In this document: positions 1 through 12,571 of the stretch, one piece after another
Layout: every line of letters starts with the position of its first letter
How positions within the stretch are numbered: position 1 is the stretch's first letter
Assembly: GCA_013054445.1 (NCBI GenBank)
Contig: JAAMPI010000181.1
Location: forward strand, 1-54,886
DNA length: 54,886 nt
Direction: 5' to 3'
Source: Cudoniella acicularis
Taxonomy: Eukaryota > Ascomycota > Leotiomycetes > Helotiales > Helotiaceae
Program-made: the position numbers and the translations under genes
The notes under the pieces: generated by a model
What the model saw: only the letters and a program-made list of their open reading frames with translations
Database searches by the model: none
What the model was told of the DNA's origin: nothing

Positions 1-860
1 AGCTCATTTTTCTTTTCTCCTTCCGTGTAGCAAGTTTGAGTCATGGGGGGTGTGTGTAGGATCCTCTTCTCGTGAGGGAAGGGGACGGCCGGGCTGCTTG
101 TGGTTGTGGTTGATGATGATGAGATGGATGATGCATGTGCCAGGGGGGCAATTGTAGTAGATAGATGAGTTGACTTTGTGGCTTTGCTTCACAAAAATAC
201 ATAGCGTTGAAGTATATTTATTTTGCACAAGTGATTATTGGATTCTGATGCTGAGGTCCTGACCAGGGAGTAAAGGGTTTGCTTTATGACCGAGAGAGCG
301 GTGGCTGTACTTGAATCAAGCGGTTTCTTGGATGGTATTATGTAGGCGCAAAGGACTATATCCACTCCATTTTTCCGTTGTCTCTTTTACTAGTATCTGT
401 GTTCAAGTTACCCTTTATCCACATCACATAATTTGATATTCTTATTTTCGCAGGGCAAGACCTACTTGAGAGAGTGATGGGCGATTACGTGGTTGTACTC
501 TGCTAGGTATGAAGCTCTCCCGTAATGCTAGCTTTAAACGGAAACTCCGTAATAAATATTAGCTAAGTTTATCTATCTTTTCATCCCAACTTCTACACTT
601 TCCTTGATCACTTATTACCTAGGTATCCCCCTCGACGAGTTGATAATCATAGACTCGCCGCCCCTTCCTCTGCCTTCGTAATTCACCTAGTGGCCTCTTC
701 CTAGCATTTTCTTAACACTCCACAGAAGGTCCTAGCGAGGTAATCGCGATATATCTAAGATCCTCAGACAATCGGACTGAGACTTCAGTAAAATGCCGGA
801 TGAATCTTGCCATTGGCTCGATCGAGGAGTCGAATAGGCAAATTTTCTTCATATCTAGTA
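1..860. other. Intergenic, no gene seen
   Basis: I see no reading frame with a recognisable domain here. The stretch lies downstream of the minus-strand carboxyltransferase pseudogene that ends at 861. Short frames on both strands are low-complexity and lack a plausible start, splice pattern or family motif. Confidence 0.6.
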
Positions 861-2997
861 CTAGTTAGCAAGGCCGACAGCGTACTTCCATACAATCGCG
901 TATATATATTTCACCCATTTAACAACCACCCTTCTGGTCACGGCAGGATCAATTATCTCCTCAATACCAAAAGTATTCGCAGTTTGGACAGGATTCATCA
1001 ACCGGGCATATTCTTCCTCCAGCTCTTGGTATCTCTCTTCACGCTTCCCTTGCATTTCTGCAGCCTTCAACTCCGGAGAATGTCTTACTTCGATTCCAGC
1101 ATTTAAAGGCAGACTTCCCCATTCGCCGCTAGGCCAAGTAACTCTCATACGAGGATCCCGACAATCGAGCATGATCCCGCCAGCAACACCATAAGCCCTT
1201 CTTGTCACCACGCTGAAAACCGGAGTCGCGGTGGAGTAGTAAGTGGTTGCCAACGCAACTCCATGTCTCATCGTAGCTGTCCGCTCAGTAATTGTCCCAA
1301 TGGTATATCCCGGAACATCGACAAATTGAACAATAGGTATGTTGAAGATATCGCAGAATTTAAGATGTCGAGTGGTTTTTTGGCTTCCTGCTGCATCCAG
1401 GGCTCCAGCATTAACTTCACAGTTCAACGAGATGATTCCAACAGGCTTTCCAGCAAGTCGAGCCAGGCCAACAATGGCGGTAGTTCCTCAGAGAGCTCCG
1501 ATCTCGAACCAACTTTTGCTATCCACTACAGAAGTGATGATTTTCTTCGCGTCGTACATGCGAGCTCTTTTCGAGGGATGATCGTTCGAAGATTTTCACA
1601 AGGTCGATCTTCTGCATTTTCGGATTTTATTGTTGGTGGTAGGGAACTCCCCGAGTTGGGTAAGTAACCTGGGATGGTGCGGATTTGCTCGAAACATTCT
1701 TGTTCGTTGGCGGCTAGATTGTCGATTGTTCCGTTTGTGCAATGCATGCTTGGTCCTCCTAGGTCTGTGAAGCTGAGGCCTTCTTCGAAGGTGGCACCTG
1801 CAAATTAAGTCAGCATTTTTCCGAACCTATTACTGCGTCACCTTTCCCTTTCCCGTTCTTATATCAACAGCTTTTTTGTCTGGAATCATAAGTTTCCTCT
1901 ATAATCTTGAGGACTTCACTTCCTTCGACGCTAGTTCTCACATAGTCTCACAACTTCTGAGTAACTCTCCACCAGTGAGCGTCGAACCGCTATTAGGCCA
2001 AATCGTCGCAATCGGTCAAAGAATTGAAGTCTCAACTCACCTGCAACCACTTTCGGCCCAGCATTAAATAACGCCTCAACATCCCCAACCATCACCGAGA
2101 AATGGCAAGCTACCACCCTCGCAGCACCCTAGGAATATCAAGTGAGCAATGCTCCTTGTATAAGCTTAACGGGCTGAAGCATATTTTCCTGCCTTAAACC
2201 AGCAAAGAAATAAACTTCAAATCCACAACTCTTAAGATTTACAACACGAGAAAATTTCTTGGGATTAATGGCTTTCTCTACCCGAAAAGATTGTCAGGAA
2301 GAAAACTCACAAGTCCAATCGCTGGTCCCAACACCGCATCAGTCTCTCTCCAACCCTCAATAATCACCAACCCCTTTCTAGAAAATAAAAGCTACACTTA
2401 CTATACCCCATACTCCTAATACTAGTGACGCTTCCACCCCCACTACTCCCATCCACCAACTTAACAACCGGAACCTTCATCGCAAGCGCCATCTTCTCCA
2501 AATAAACCGTCTTCCCCATGACCGCCCCATCCGCATGCCCCGCTCTAATCGAGAAATCATCAGCAGTCAACAACACCTTCCTCCCTCTCACCCCGCCTAT
2601 CCCCTGCACGTTATTACTTGGCACGAATTTCTCTGGCTCTTCTCTTCCCCGGAAGGCGTTTCCAAGAAACGGTTCCGGAGACGGAACTGATTTCGATGAA
2701 AGAATCGGTGTTGAGGAGGGAGGAGATTCGGTCTCTGATCCAGAGTTTGCCGGATTGGACTTGTCGGGTGTAGCCTTTGTTATTTAGGGAGGGGGTGCGG
2801 GCTATTTGTTGAAGGGTAGAGAGTTGGGAGAGGATATCTTAATAATCTGCTGGTAAATCTTCCTCTTTCCCTTCCTTTCTCTTGGATTTTCGTCGAGGCT
2901 TGTTGTTATTTGGAGCTATATGGTTGGCTACTTGAGATAACCGCTCTTTCGGGCTATTCCCGGGATTTTCAGGCTTGTTTTCGCTTTCGTTCGTCAT
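861..2997 (-). pseudogene. Acyl-CoA carboxylase carboxyltransferase (PCCB-like), disrupted
   Basis: This resembles the beta (carboxyltransferase) subunit of propionyl-CoA-type carboxylases, which moves the carboxyl group from biotin to an acyl-CoA. Start ATG is at 2997-2995. Recognisable blocks in order are KLWIRDRI, PSNNVQG, VKLVDGSSGGGSV, FNAGPKVVAG, MHCTNGTIDNLA, NCEVNAGALDAAGSQK and VQFVDVPGYTIGT. Splice sites persist (intron about 2150-2310, another about 1800-2055). It cannot be read as one protein: an in-frame TAA lies at 2839-2841 after about 50 codons, frame changes occur near 2645-2655 and near the T-run at 1567-1570, the block around 2360-2400 has diverged, and a TGA at 1488-1490 sits where the family has Trp (GAL-W-GTTAI). 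The two frame breaks could be sequence errors; the two stops are base substitutions. It faces a broken biotin carboxylase at 3.4 kb. Confidence 0.85.
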
Positions 2998-3361
2998 TTT
3001 GGAAATTTACGAGTCAGAAGAGAAAGAAGATTGATGTTGGTAGGAAGTAATTGATAAATTGGTACTCATGTTAACGTTGTCAGGTTTCTTGTGGAGTTAA
3101 GTGTTGGCATAAGAAGTGAGGTGAGGTGAGGTTAAAAAATTGCCTCGGCCTACCCCTAGATTTTGGTGTGGGGTCAACCGGCAATGCACCATAGAGTACC
3201 CGCTCACGCTACCTAGGTACGTACCCGGCCCGACCGTATGAGCTCACTCTCACAAGCAGATTTCACTCATGGATTTCCAGATCTCAAAATTAATATGCTT
3301 CTGTGAGATATTCTGAGCTGTTAGGGAAAGAAAAACTTGTTTTCGAAGACAAGTTGAAAGA
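2998..3361. promoter_or_regulatory. Former bidirectional promoter region of carboxylase pair
   Basis: About 360 bp separate the ATG of the carboxyltransferase pseudogene from the first recognisable codons of the biotin carboxylase on the other strand. Head-to-head placement suggests that the two subunits were co-regulated. This is inferred from position; no specific operator was recognised. The missing start exon of the biotin carboxylase may also lie here. Confidence 0.35.
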
Positions 3362-4176
3362 GTTTTCATCAAAGCAGAGCAACCACCAAGACGTCCAATA
3401 AAGCGCCTTTTAATAGCTAATCGGTATATTTTCCCTTTTTCAAATTATTATCCTTCTTATTCATCCTTTCAAAATCACTCAGTAAAAACTAATATCCAAG
3501 AAAAAAACCAGCGGGGAAATAGCAACCCGCATCCTCCAAACAGCCCGCGAGCTCTCCCCTCCCATAGAAACCTTCACCCTCTCCACCCGCAACGACACTT
3601 TACACACCATCCACTCTACTCACAGCATTCCCCTCCCCTCAGCCTCTTCCTATCTCGACATCGACCTCCTCATCTCTCTCATCAAGAAACACTCCATAGA
3701 CGCCGTACATCCCGGGTATGGATTCCTCTCCGAATCCGCCAAGTTTGCGCGCAGGATGTTAGAAGAAGCGAACACTATCGTCATTGGACCTGGCGCAGAA
3801 GTCCTCTCCCAAACAGGCGATAAACTGCAAGCTCGTCGTCTCGTTGAATCCTGTAACGTTCCCGTGCTCCCTGCACTGGGAATCGGAGAGGGCATGCAAA
3901 TGAGTGATATCGATGAAATGAGGATGTTTGCAAGAGAAGTAGGTTACCCTGTGGTTGTGAAAGCGGTAGATGGTGGTGGTGGACGGGGTATTAGGATTGT
4001 GAGGAGTGAAGGGGAGTTAGAGGAGGGCGTGAGGAGGGCGGTCAAGGAGAGTCCGGGGGGAAAGGTTTTTGTGGAGAAGGCGGCGTTGGGAGGGTGGAGG
4101 CATGTGGAGGTGCAGGTTGTGGGTGATGGGGTGGGGGGGCGTGAGGCATCTTTGGGAGAGGGAGTGTAGTGTGCAG
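3362..4176 (+). pseudogene. Biotin carboxylase N-terminal fragment, truncated
   Basis: Biotin carboxylase carboxylates biotin using ATP and bicarbonate. Exon 1 ends at 3423 with codons for RLLIAN plus CG; an 88-nt intron (3424-3511, branch ACTAAT) joins it to C-GGG-GAA-ATA, rebuilding the family motif ANRGEIA. Exon 2 encodes HPGYGFLSE, TGDKLQAR, the glycine-rich ATP-grasp loop DGGGGRGIRIV and HVEVQVVGDG. A one-base slip in the seven-G run at 4133-4139 breaks the frame, after which the family motif RHLWERECSVQ continues to a perfect donor (CAG, then gtgagt) at 4176. No continuation is found: the rest of the ATP-grasp domain and the biotin carrier are absent before the next gene at 4.95 kb. There is no in-frame ATG between the TGA at 3314 and 3423. 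I read it as a relic of a carboxylase alpha subunit. Confidence 0.85.
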
Positions 4177-4947
4177 GTGAGTGTATTTCTTTTTTTAATT
4201 ATGCTTTGATTTTTTTGATTTTTTGCTGTTTGTTGTTGCTTTTTTTCTTCCTGAAACTAGGGCTTTAAAATTTCGAAGGCGAGTATGGGTATATTAAGCT
4301 TAGAAGCCAATTTCAAGTACTCTTTATGAATATAGCGAGTTGAGTTACAATAGTTCGTAACAACTCCTTTCATAAAGAACATTGACGTTGGACATTCTCA
4401 TCAAGTGAAAGAGCCACACTAGCATAGCACCTCATCTCCTCACCTATAACACCTCGCCACCCCTCAGCACCTCAAACTCCGAACTCAAACACTACATTAA
4501 CCAACCAATCATTGATTATTAATCAATCAATTAATCAAAATAGCCAAAAAAAAAAAAAAGTAGACACCAAGTATTTATACAAGCAACCAAACGGAAAAAC
4601 ATGCGATGAAAGAGTGCATCGCATTCTTCTATGGGTATATATATCTATGCCTGCAGCCCTACCACCAGTGCACCGTCTAGCTGTAATATAATGTAATATA
4701 CAGTCTAAATGTAAAAAAAAAAAAGAGAAATATGTACCAGAATTCCCACCACGGAGGGCCTCCCTATGCCCAGCTTTGTACATACAACCCCTTTCAACTT
4801 TATACACCCAACCATACCAACTGCTCTCTCTCGAACTCTTCACATACCCGTCCCCTCACTCCCCACTCATCCCCTCCACTCACTAGAGACCATCCATCCC
4901 ACGTATCAAGCTTAGGGAAAGCAAAGCAACCCCACCCCCTCACGCGC
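4177..4947. other. Intergenic, A/T-tract rich
   Basis: The stretch begins with what was an intron donor and T-rich intron-like sequence, with a possible acceptor near 4260 that does not lead back into biotin carboxylase. The remainder holds A-runs and short simple sequence and covers the 3' side of the MFS transporter gene. No gene is recognised. Confidence 0.6.
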
Positions 4948-6761
4948 CTAAAACTTCTGATGAAAAGAACTCCTAGCAACCACACTCCTCAACCTCTTCC
5001 CAAAAATATACATCGGGATAGACGCCCCAGAAACCGCCAAATTCGCCACAGCAATCGTAACAAAAACGCTCTTCGCCCCAGAACTAGCAAACCACCCATT
5101 CACAAAATCACTCATAACAAAGCTCACCGCCGCTTTAATAAAATTCATCGTAACAAAAGCTTGAGCAGCGTGAGAAGCATGACAATCCATAACGTAGGTG
5201 AACATGGAGGAGGTAGCGAACGGGACAGCGAAAGTTTGCACGCCGAGAAAGGAGATGGGGATCACAATGTTGGCGCCGGCGGAGACGGAGTAGCCGAAGC
5301 CGACATAGGCGATGGAGGAGAGGGAGGCGGCGACGAGCATGAGGACGAGGCGGAATTCGGGCTCGTAGACGCCATTGTTGTGGCGTGTCATGAATTGTAC
5401 GACGAAGTCGGCGCAGTAGCCTGAGATGAGAGTGCCGCAGAGGCCGACGGCGAAGAGGGGGAGGTTGGTGAGGCCGATGGCTGAGGAGGAGAGGTTGTAG
5501 GGTGCCGCGGAGAAGATGTTGTCTTGGAGGAGGGCGATCAGTGTTAGGCCGGCAGCGTAGAAGGTGTAGGTGAAGGCAGAGTAGATTACGGCGGGGAATG
5601 TGACGAGTGGGATGGGTTTGAATGCCATGCGCCAGAATCCGGCTTGGGAGACGCGGCCTTGGAAGATCTTGGTGCGTTGGGCGAAGCTGTTCTTGCGTTC
5701 TGGAAGGATGATTTCGTAGACATGGAGGGAGGATTTGTCGAAGATGACTTCGGTTTCACGCTCTTTGGGAATGTAGAAGGTTTCGGGGACGAAGAAGTAC
5801 ATGGCTGGGAGGATACCGGCATAGATGAGGGCGCATATGCCAAATGTAAATTTGAAGCCGAGATTTTGAATGATAAAGCCAGCAATGAGTTGACTACTTG
5901 TGTTAGCTTTGGAGTATTGAGAATTGCAGCGATCTTACCCAAGCTTCACACCTCCCATGACAAACAAATTCCAAATACTAAGCATCTTTCCTTTCTCGTG
6001 TGTATAGAATATTTCCGCAATAGTCGCGCTGACGAGAGTTTCGAAAGGAGCGGCAGCAAAGCCTTGAATAACCCGCATCATCGTTAAGGAAAGGAAACTC
6101 TAGTAGAGAATTAGCTAGGACCTCTGAGTGGTATTAAGAATGACATGCTTACCCCGGCGAAGAAACCCCAGGCATTTGTTGCTAGCAGGCAGACTGTCGC
6201 AACAATGAACACTGGTCGTTTTCCCCACACAGCGGCAGCAGCGGCAGTGAAGAATGTTCCACTTCCAGTTGTGAGTTGCATAGCACCGACTATACTGAAG
6301 GATATTTGGTCGGCGGTAACATTGAAGGCTTTTGAGATTTCGTCAAAACCAGTAGTGATCATAGGACCTAAGCTGAGTTTCGTCAGTCTTGTTCAATAGT
6401 AAAATGCTTTCATTAACGCTTACGAAACAGTAACACCAGCAGTCAATGACACGATCAGGAGGATTGTCATCTTGGTGGCTGTCGACCAGTTGAGTGGATC
6501 ATTGGGTGAGTCTGTAGGCTGAGGATTGAGGACTGATAGACAAAATTAGAATACTTCCACGTCCACTTCGAATTCATCGTACCGATATCCCCGATCTTCT
6601 TTGGCTCCTCATATTCCCAATCTTCAAGCTTTGCTATACTGATGTTAGTAATGAAAACCCTAGATGTATTTGCCTAACTTACAGGCGTCAACCTTTTCAT
6701 TGAGAATGATTGTACCCGGGATATTTGGATATTTCGGATCATTCAGTATACCCCACCCCAT
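4948..6761 (-). CDS. MFS transporter (DHA-type drug:H+ antiporter family)
   Basis: A plasma-membrane transporter of the major facilitator superfamily; substrate unknown. Six exons splice cleanly: complement of 4948-5893, 5939-6099, 6153-6372, 6424-6532, 6583-6633 and 6683-6761, giving 521 residues. All five introns are 45-53 nt with GT-AG ends, and the first has ACTAAC. The N-terminus carries the fungal MFS signature DSPNDPLNWS just before the first hydrophobic helix. Later come MMRVIQGFAAAPFETL and the loop THERGKMLSIWNLF, then a long cytosolic loop with PETFYIPKERE and six further hydrophobic segments. Length and order fit the usual 12-helix, roughly 500-residue class. It lies next to the broken carboxylase genes. 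A role in polyamine, drug or metabolite export cannot be separated from sequence. Confidence 0.9.
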
Positions 6762-9700
6762 ATTCACAAACACACAAGGAAAGAATGTAAGTTAATCTTG
6801 TGATCTCCAAACCATCCCACTCCAAGAATCAACAATAAACTTTAGAAAGGTTGAATAGAAGTCTTGAACGGACTCGCCAGCGATAGACCGCAAGAAACGA
6901 GTAATGAGATGAAAAAGAAAAAGATTTAGGAATGAACGGATTCACCAAAATGAAAAAACCCATAGTAAATGCCAACATAGAGATACTTAACTGAAGGGAA
7001 ATGTGGAAATTCAGCTACCTGGAGCCCTGGACTTTAGATAAAGTGGTTCCCACAACAAAGCCACAATCCACAATCCGCAATCCACTGAGCGGCTCAGTAA
7101 CCATGGTGGTGGAGATCCCCAAGCGAAAGATACGTATACTCCTCATAACTCGCAATTCTCTGACAAGTAAGGAGCCACGTACCCATAAACCGTCAGTCGC
7201 AGTTCTCTTGGCAGCTGCGGACTTCATATGTTTTCCAGGTCTGAGTCTATGAATAATCATCGTCCGAACTGTACTGTATACCCACAGATCCCCCGAGGAA
7301 AGGCAGTGATTTGCTCTCAACTGATCTGATGCTGATTCAACAATAGATGTTTGAGCATGCAGATCTGTGGCATTCATCAGATAACTCGCGTACCGTGGAA
7401 AGTAAGTGGTGACGAATGTGAGCACTTCGCGTCTTCACTGTCGCCAATAAGATACCTGATGTGGCGCTGGCCGACCGGTATTTGCTTGGCGACAGGGCTG
7501 ATGTTTCGTGCTTGGGACGACGGCGTGGGTCGCCATGGGAGGCTCGTTTGACATTTCAATGCGTGCCAAAAACAGTAGCAAGACAACGTCTGCACGGACC
7601 TGATTGTTCGCGATAACGATCGGGGGACATTTCCGAGAGGTGTTCCCGGTATGAGTCCCGCTCGTTTGGTAATTCTGCCTCGCCTCATCCAATGATGGCT
7701 TTCGAATTGTTTATCGACGAATAACAGACAAAGGGATGTACTCCCGGACAGGAGGCGGCTCCAATTATTTCGAAGCGGCCCGCACGCAGGGGAAGATCGG
7801 TAGGGAGAAGTGGATGGGAAAGAGAAACGGCTTTGCGAGTCCACAAAACTTTGTTTCGAATCTCGACCGATGAGCCACTCTATTTGCCGCCATGGTGGCT
7901 CATATCTTGCTTGAGAGAGATGAGAGAGCGCGGAGGCTTGCGAATCATATGATATGTTAAACGTACCTATATAATAGCTATCGCATGAATGCGATCGACG
8001 AGCCTTTGGCGCATCGTGGCCTTTACCAACGCCGCCTTGAGCCTTCTTGATGAGCGACGAACTACGACGTCGACAGATTCTTTTGTTTTTTTTTTGTCAA
8101 CGAGATGGAATTGGAGAATAGGTGCGAGATTCGCAGATTCGCAGAGGCTGCTTGGGACCCCAATGGCCAAATTCAGTATCACGTTTCGAGACATGTTTCG
8201 GAAGGAGCTCGCCCACTTTGAATGATTCCAGACGTTGAGTTGCTCACTTTGCAGTCCCATCTTTGCAGGTTCGGATTGCCATGGTCTCGCTGACCACTTA
8301 GAGTCCTAGGGCCAACTTCAGACCATGGCAGGGCCGTTTTGCGAATTGCAGCTTCAGGAGGTTGTTTCCTAATCTGCCAATAGACTATGACCTCCAGAAA
8401 ACATGACCCACTCTTCCAAGGCGTCTGGAATTCAAGGCTTCTTGTCCTGCAATCTCAGATCCTGATGTGCCAACTAGTCCTCGCGAGGGGCGTTGACACC
8501 AAGCAATCAAAATGTTTGTACGTAGGAGAGGACGTTTTTGGTGGGCAGTTCGGAGGAGGAGGCGCGTGGTCGAACCTGATGCATCGGGCGCTTGCTTTTT
8601 TTGTGGAAGGATCTCTGGGGTTGAAACGAGTCATTTGATGGATAAGACGTCCTGCATACATGAACAGCTGTAGCAAAAATTCTATCAATTGTCATGTGAA
8701 AGTGGCGGATTGATCGAGAGTTGAGATGCCCCAGGTGATTCGGGAAGTCCGACTAACAGCGACCTTGGATGCATATATGATTTTCCGATGTAGTGCAAAT
8801 AATGGTCTGCATATGCAAGTCTAATGTAAGGGACGGGGTCTGCTGAGGCCAGAGAGCGGTAACTGGATCCAGGGCTGAAAGCGCTAGGAAGATACGACAT
8901 TTGGAAATCCTTCATGAAGGATCAACACCGCCATCCGAACTGACGATCCAGTCAACAACTCGGAATCTTGGAAGGGTCTGCAGGAACCGGGAAGAATTCG
9001 TAAACGGAGTCGGTCTAATAAGATTTAGTGTTTTCGGACAGCGCCGTGTCGAGTTCCTCAAGTGTTCTAGAAGGTTGTGGTGACCTGGTCGTGTGCGTGT
9101 TCCTGGCCTGCCCTACCGGCACTTGGCCTTGGGATCGTACATGCGCATCGCATGGCAGCGATACACGGCGCCGGCAACAGATGCGATGCGTATGCCAGAT
9201 GAGATGAGATGGCTGCAGGTGTGAAGCGTTCATCTGTGTGGTGACAATAGGAGAGATGTATCGACAGCGCGAAGAGATAATGGAGACGGAGATGGAGATG
9301 GAGAGAAGTGGTGGTGGTGTTGACGGTTCGGAGAAAAGATGCGATGCTGGAGGGCAGATCACCTCGCTTGGCAGTTCACCAGCGGCTGGCCATCCGCGGG
9401 GAAGAGCCCTAGCAGTCCCGACGTCTAGCTTCTAGCCCGTCTTTCATCCGCCTGTTTTCCATCCCAACAACACCATACCTTCTGGAAGACTGCCGCCCCC
9501 CGTCTTTGCCTTCACCTTACTTTGCTGCCAGGGCGTACAGTATACGAGCCTGCATACAGTCTGCACGCTCCACGGTTCTGTCACTTCAGTGTTCACTCCG
9601 CTTCTGCACCGCAGCAACACAGCAGTAGCAGCACAACAGTTTCGTATCTTACACCCTCCCCTTCGTCTGTCTTGATAGAGCCATGCGAGACGAGATGAGG

Positions 9701-11038
9701 AGAGCAGCCGCAATGCTGTCGCTGTCCCGGGACGCCGTAGACGCCTGCTGAGGAGACACGATTGCGAAGCGACCCAGCGGCTCAGCGGCTCAGCACTACC
9801 TCCGGACCTGTTTCCAAGTTTCAACCCCCAAAGGACACTTCTACGCCTGTTAGCCGGCTTGAACATGACAACAGCAGCCTTACTGTGCCATATGCAAACG
9901 CTGCGCTGCTGCAGGTGCTGCAGGTCCACTGCCGATGTCCCTTACCAAGTACGATACGGAAGTATAGCTCCTCGGCCCAACGCCGCTTTGAGCACCATAC
10001 CAGGCCAAACTTATTGCATTCAAGTCATGCTAGCCATGGAGAATCAGGGAGGGTGCAGTACTCCCAAAAGATGAATCATTCGGGCCACTACTCCCTCGTA
10101 TTAAGGCCTGTAAGGTGTCAAGAGGGGGAAGGCACGTAGATGACTCAAGTGTTAGGGCTTTCGCCCATTGGCACTTCTTTGGGAGGCCTCTATCAGATGT
10201 GAGCAGGACTCTTTCGCCTCGGAGCCCCATAGGAGCCGTGAAACCGATGCCGCGCCGAGGAAGCCTCTTAGCATCGCGTTACACAATAACCGTCAACTCG
10301 CCCAGCCTTGGTACACGGATTGCCGCCTAGGATAATTGGGGTTGTCTGTTAATTTCAGCTAGGCACTTCACGGGTGAGAGATGGATTCCTATCCCGTGTG
10401 GTATTCTTGCCACGCTGAAAACTGCCCTTGACTTTTGTTTCATGGTTTATGGTGTCACTTTCTCTATACTTCTAATATCGGCCCATTGCGGAAAGTGGAC
10501 GGCTGACTACACTACCTTAGGCTTGCCCCAGTAACGTGGGGTAAAATACGAGCAGCACAAATTGTAAATCGCCATTCGTGTATTCACCGTATTCACAACT
10601 AATTTTTCATCATCATATTTACGTATCACGTGGGGGTCTGCTTTTTAGGTTACGTTTGTACTGTCATTCGATCGTTGGCTCAATAGGAGAACGGTGAGGG
10701 CCAGGATTCTCTGGTTATTGGAATACAAGGTTGGTGGTGAGCTTCAATATTGGTTGGTTTTGCTGACTATGAAATTCGTGTCTTTCACCGCAAATTATCT
10801 TTACGAACTTTTTATCTGAGCTCATCTCCTTTCACTTGCTCCTTATAAGTTACAAGCGCTTTCCGCTCTTAATCAGCAATGTTTGTTTTGAACATGATAC
10901 AATATTACCGACCTCAAACTGCATTATTGTCAATCTGTCATTCAGCTCTCTCCTCTCCACTCCTTCTGTTGCTTTTGCCTTCATTAGACTTATCACATAT
11001 CGACCATGATCCTTGCGTCTTCTCTGCGTCGTCTTGCA
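6762..11038. other. Long gene-poor stretch
   Basis: Over 4 kb in which I recognise no protein domain, RNA gene or transposon on either strand. Many short frames overlap on both strands (for example 7377-7844 minus and 9444-9929 minus), but their translations are rich in Arg, Ser and Pro without family motifs or matching splice sites. A short purine repeat of the GAGATG type lies near 9280-9305. The stretch supplies the upstream region of the MFS gene. Confidence 0.5.
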
Positions 11039-11400
11039 CTATTCACGGTTTCCTTTGAATGAAAGTGTCTTTTCCCGCTGAATAATATCCTCCCAAGTGG
11101 ACAGTGCGATGCGAATACCGTTGTCCCACTCATCAGCGGCTCTGAGAAGCTCTTCATTGGCGGTTTTGATCGACGCAGTGACTTCTCCCTCTTTTGCCCA
11201 TTGTCTGAATTGTTCCGTTTTCTTTCTGAGAGTTGTTGCTTCCATAGATAGTCTCTTGAAATCGTCGATGTAAGATCCTCGGTTCGGTCCTAGGTGACGA
11301 GTTCACATAGCTGCAGCTTCTTGAATCATGAGATAGGCTGAGTGTAGCGTTCCAATGAGTATGATAATTTTCCACGCAAGCTTGATGTATTCTTGACTTT
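11039..11400 (-). pseudogene. Small unrecognised ORF, possibly broken
   Basis: On the minus strand, one frame gives a charged, helix-prone peptide from an ATG at 11245 to a stop at 11039 (68 residues, with EQFRQWAKEGE and ADEWDNGIR). The same frame runs upstream through a coherent hydrophobic stretch (IIILIGTLHSAYLMIQ) but is cut by a TGA at about 11308. No intron explains that stop. This could be a short gene starting at 11245 or the tail of a decayed gene. I do not recognise the family. Confidence 0.3.
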
Positions 11401-12571
11401 GGGTCTACGATTCGACCTTTATGTTCACAATTTGTAAAGAACGAGATACTTTATATACCGACGTTAAATCAATGGAAGCCATTAGGGTGATTGAAAACCA
11501 GTCAAAACAAAAGAGGAATGTTTATGTTTCAATGCAAATACATCAACCTAAGATGAGAATGTTGGTGAGCCAAGCGGCCTTCCTCTATGCCACAAGCCCA
11601 TTATGCAGAGTCGTTAGAACTCCAATCCCAACCACTAGAATGTTCTATAGCTGTGATTTATTGAATTCTTCAGTTCGCGCATTTGGTTTAATCGATGCAA
11701 ATGTTTGACGTACAGTAAGTACATGTACTTGTCATACCGTCCAGCCACCATTCCTTGACTGAAACAAGGTGGTTTCACTGCAACAGTGACCGATCTGTTT
11801 CGATGTCGAATATATGATCTCTTGCGCATTGGGACTTTTAATTCGTTGAATGACTCAATTGAAGCCGTCTATCACAAAAGAGGTTCAATGCGAGTTCTGC
11901 CAAGTTTTCTTAATTTCTAATTTGATACACCTTGTCTCTAAATCGATATATTAACACGATATTGCATTCTATTCATATACATCTTTCCTACAATACGGGT
12001 TTATCACTGTAAATTTCCTGATACGGAGCTTGTGCATAATCACGTGCTGGCGCGAATCCTACAAACTCGGACGCTCCGTCCACGGTTTTAGTTGCAGCAA
12101 AGATGCATACTCCGCTGTACAACAAAGAAGGGTTAATTGAAAACACTGGGTCTCTGATTATTGTTAGGATTCAATATCTTGTGAGTCAAGCTACACCAAG
12201 ATAGAACATGTGCATTTCTGCCTTGCTCGGTCCGCTTGGTCATGTGATACCCCTGCAAGAAATAATCCAGGCAGGCGGCACCGCCTCATCCTGGTCCCTC
12301 CCACCCCGAACATTATCGATTTTTAACTTGCATCAATCCCTCAGAGATATGTGTGTGGCACTCATTTCCTACCCCAGCTGTCACTCCCGGCAATGGTGGG
12401 CCTTGTTGCCTGCTTATCTAACGAGTTGTCTTGAACTTTGTGGATATATATATATCAGTGAGATATTCCTGCAGATCAACAGGAGTTTCTGTATGAGATG
12501 ACCCCCAAATCACATCTTACTGGTATCAACAGTGTGTCCATCTCGGCACCAACTCCAATCTCACCAAGCGC
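11401..12571. other. Intergenic, upstream of oxygenase-like gene
   Basis: No gene was recognised. The last few hundred bases upstream of 12572 would hold the promoter and 5' leader of the oxygenase-like gene; a TATATATATA stretch lies at about 12443-12453. Confidence 0.45.

Noticed and set aside
7015..8260. Several overlapping ORFs of 80-155 codons on both strands
   Set aside because: They overlap in many frames, have no family motif or splice signals, and are Arg/Ser-rich as expected for non-coding GC-balanced DNA.
9438..10330. 161-codon minus ORF and 125-codon plus ORF
   Set aside because: Composition is repetitive (Arg, Leu, Cys) with no domain; both strands are open in the same place, so at most one could be real and neither shows support.
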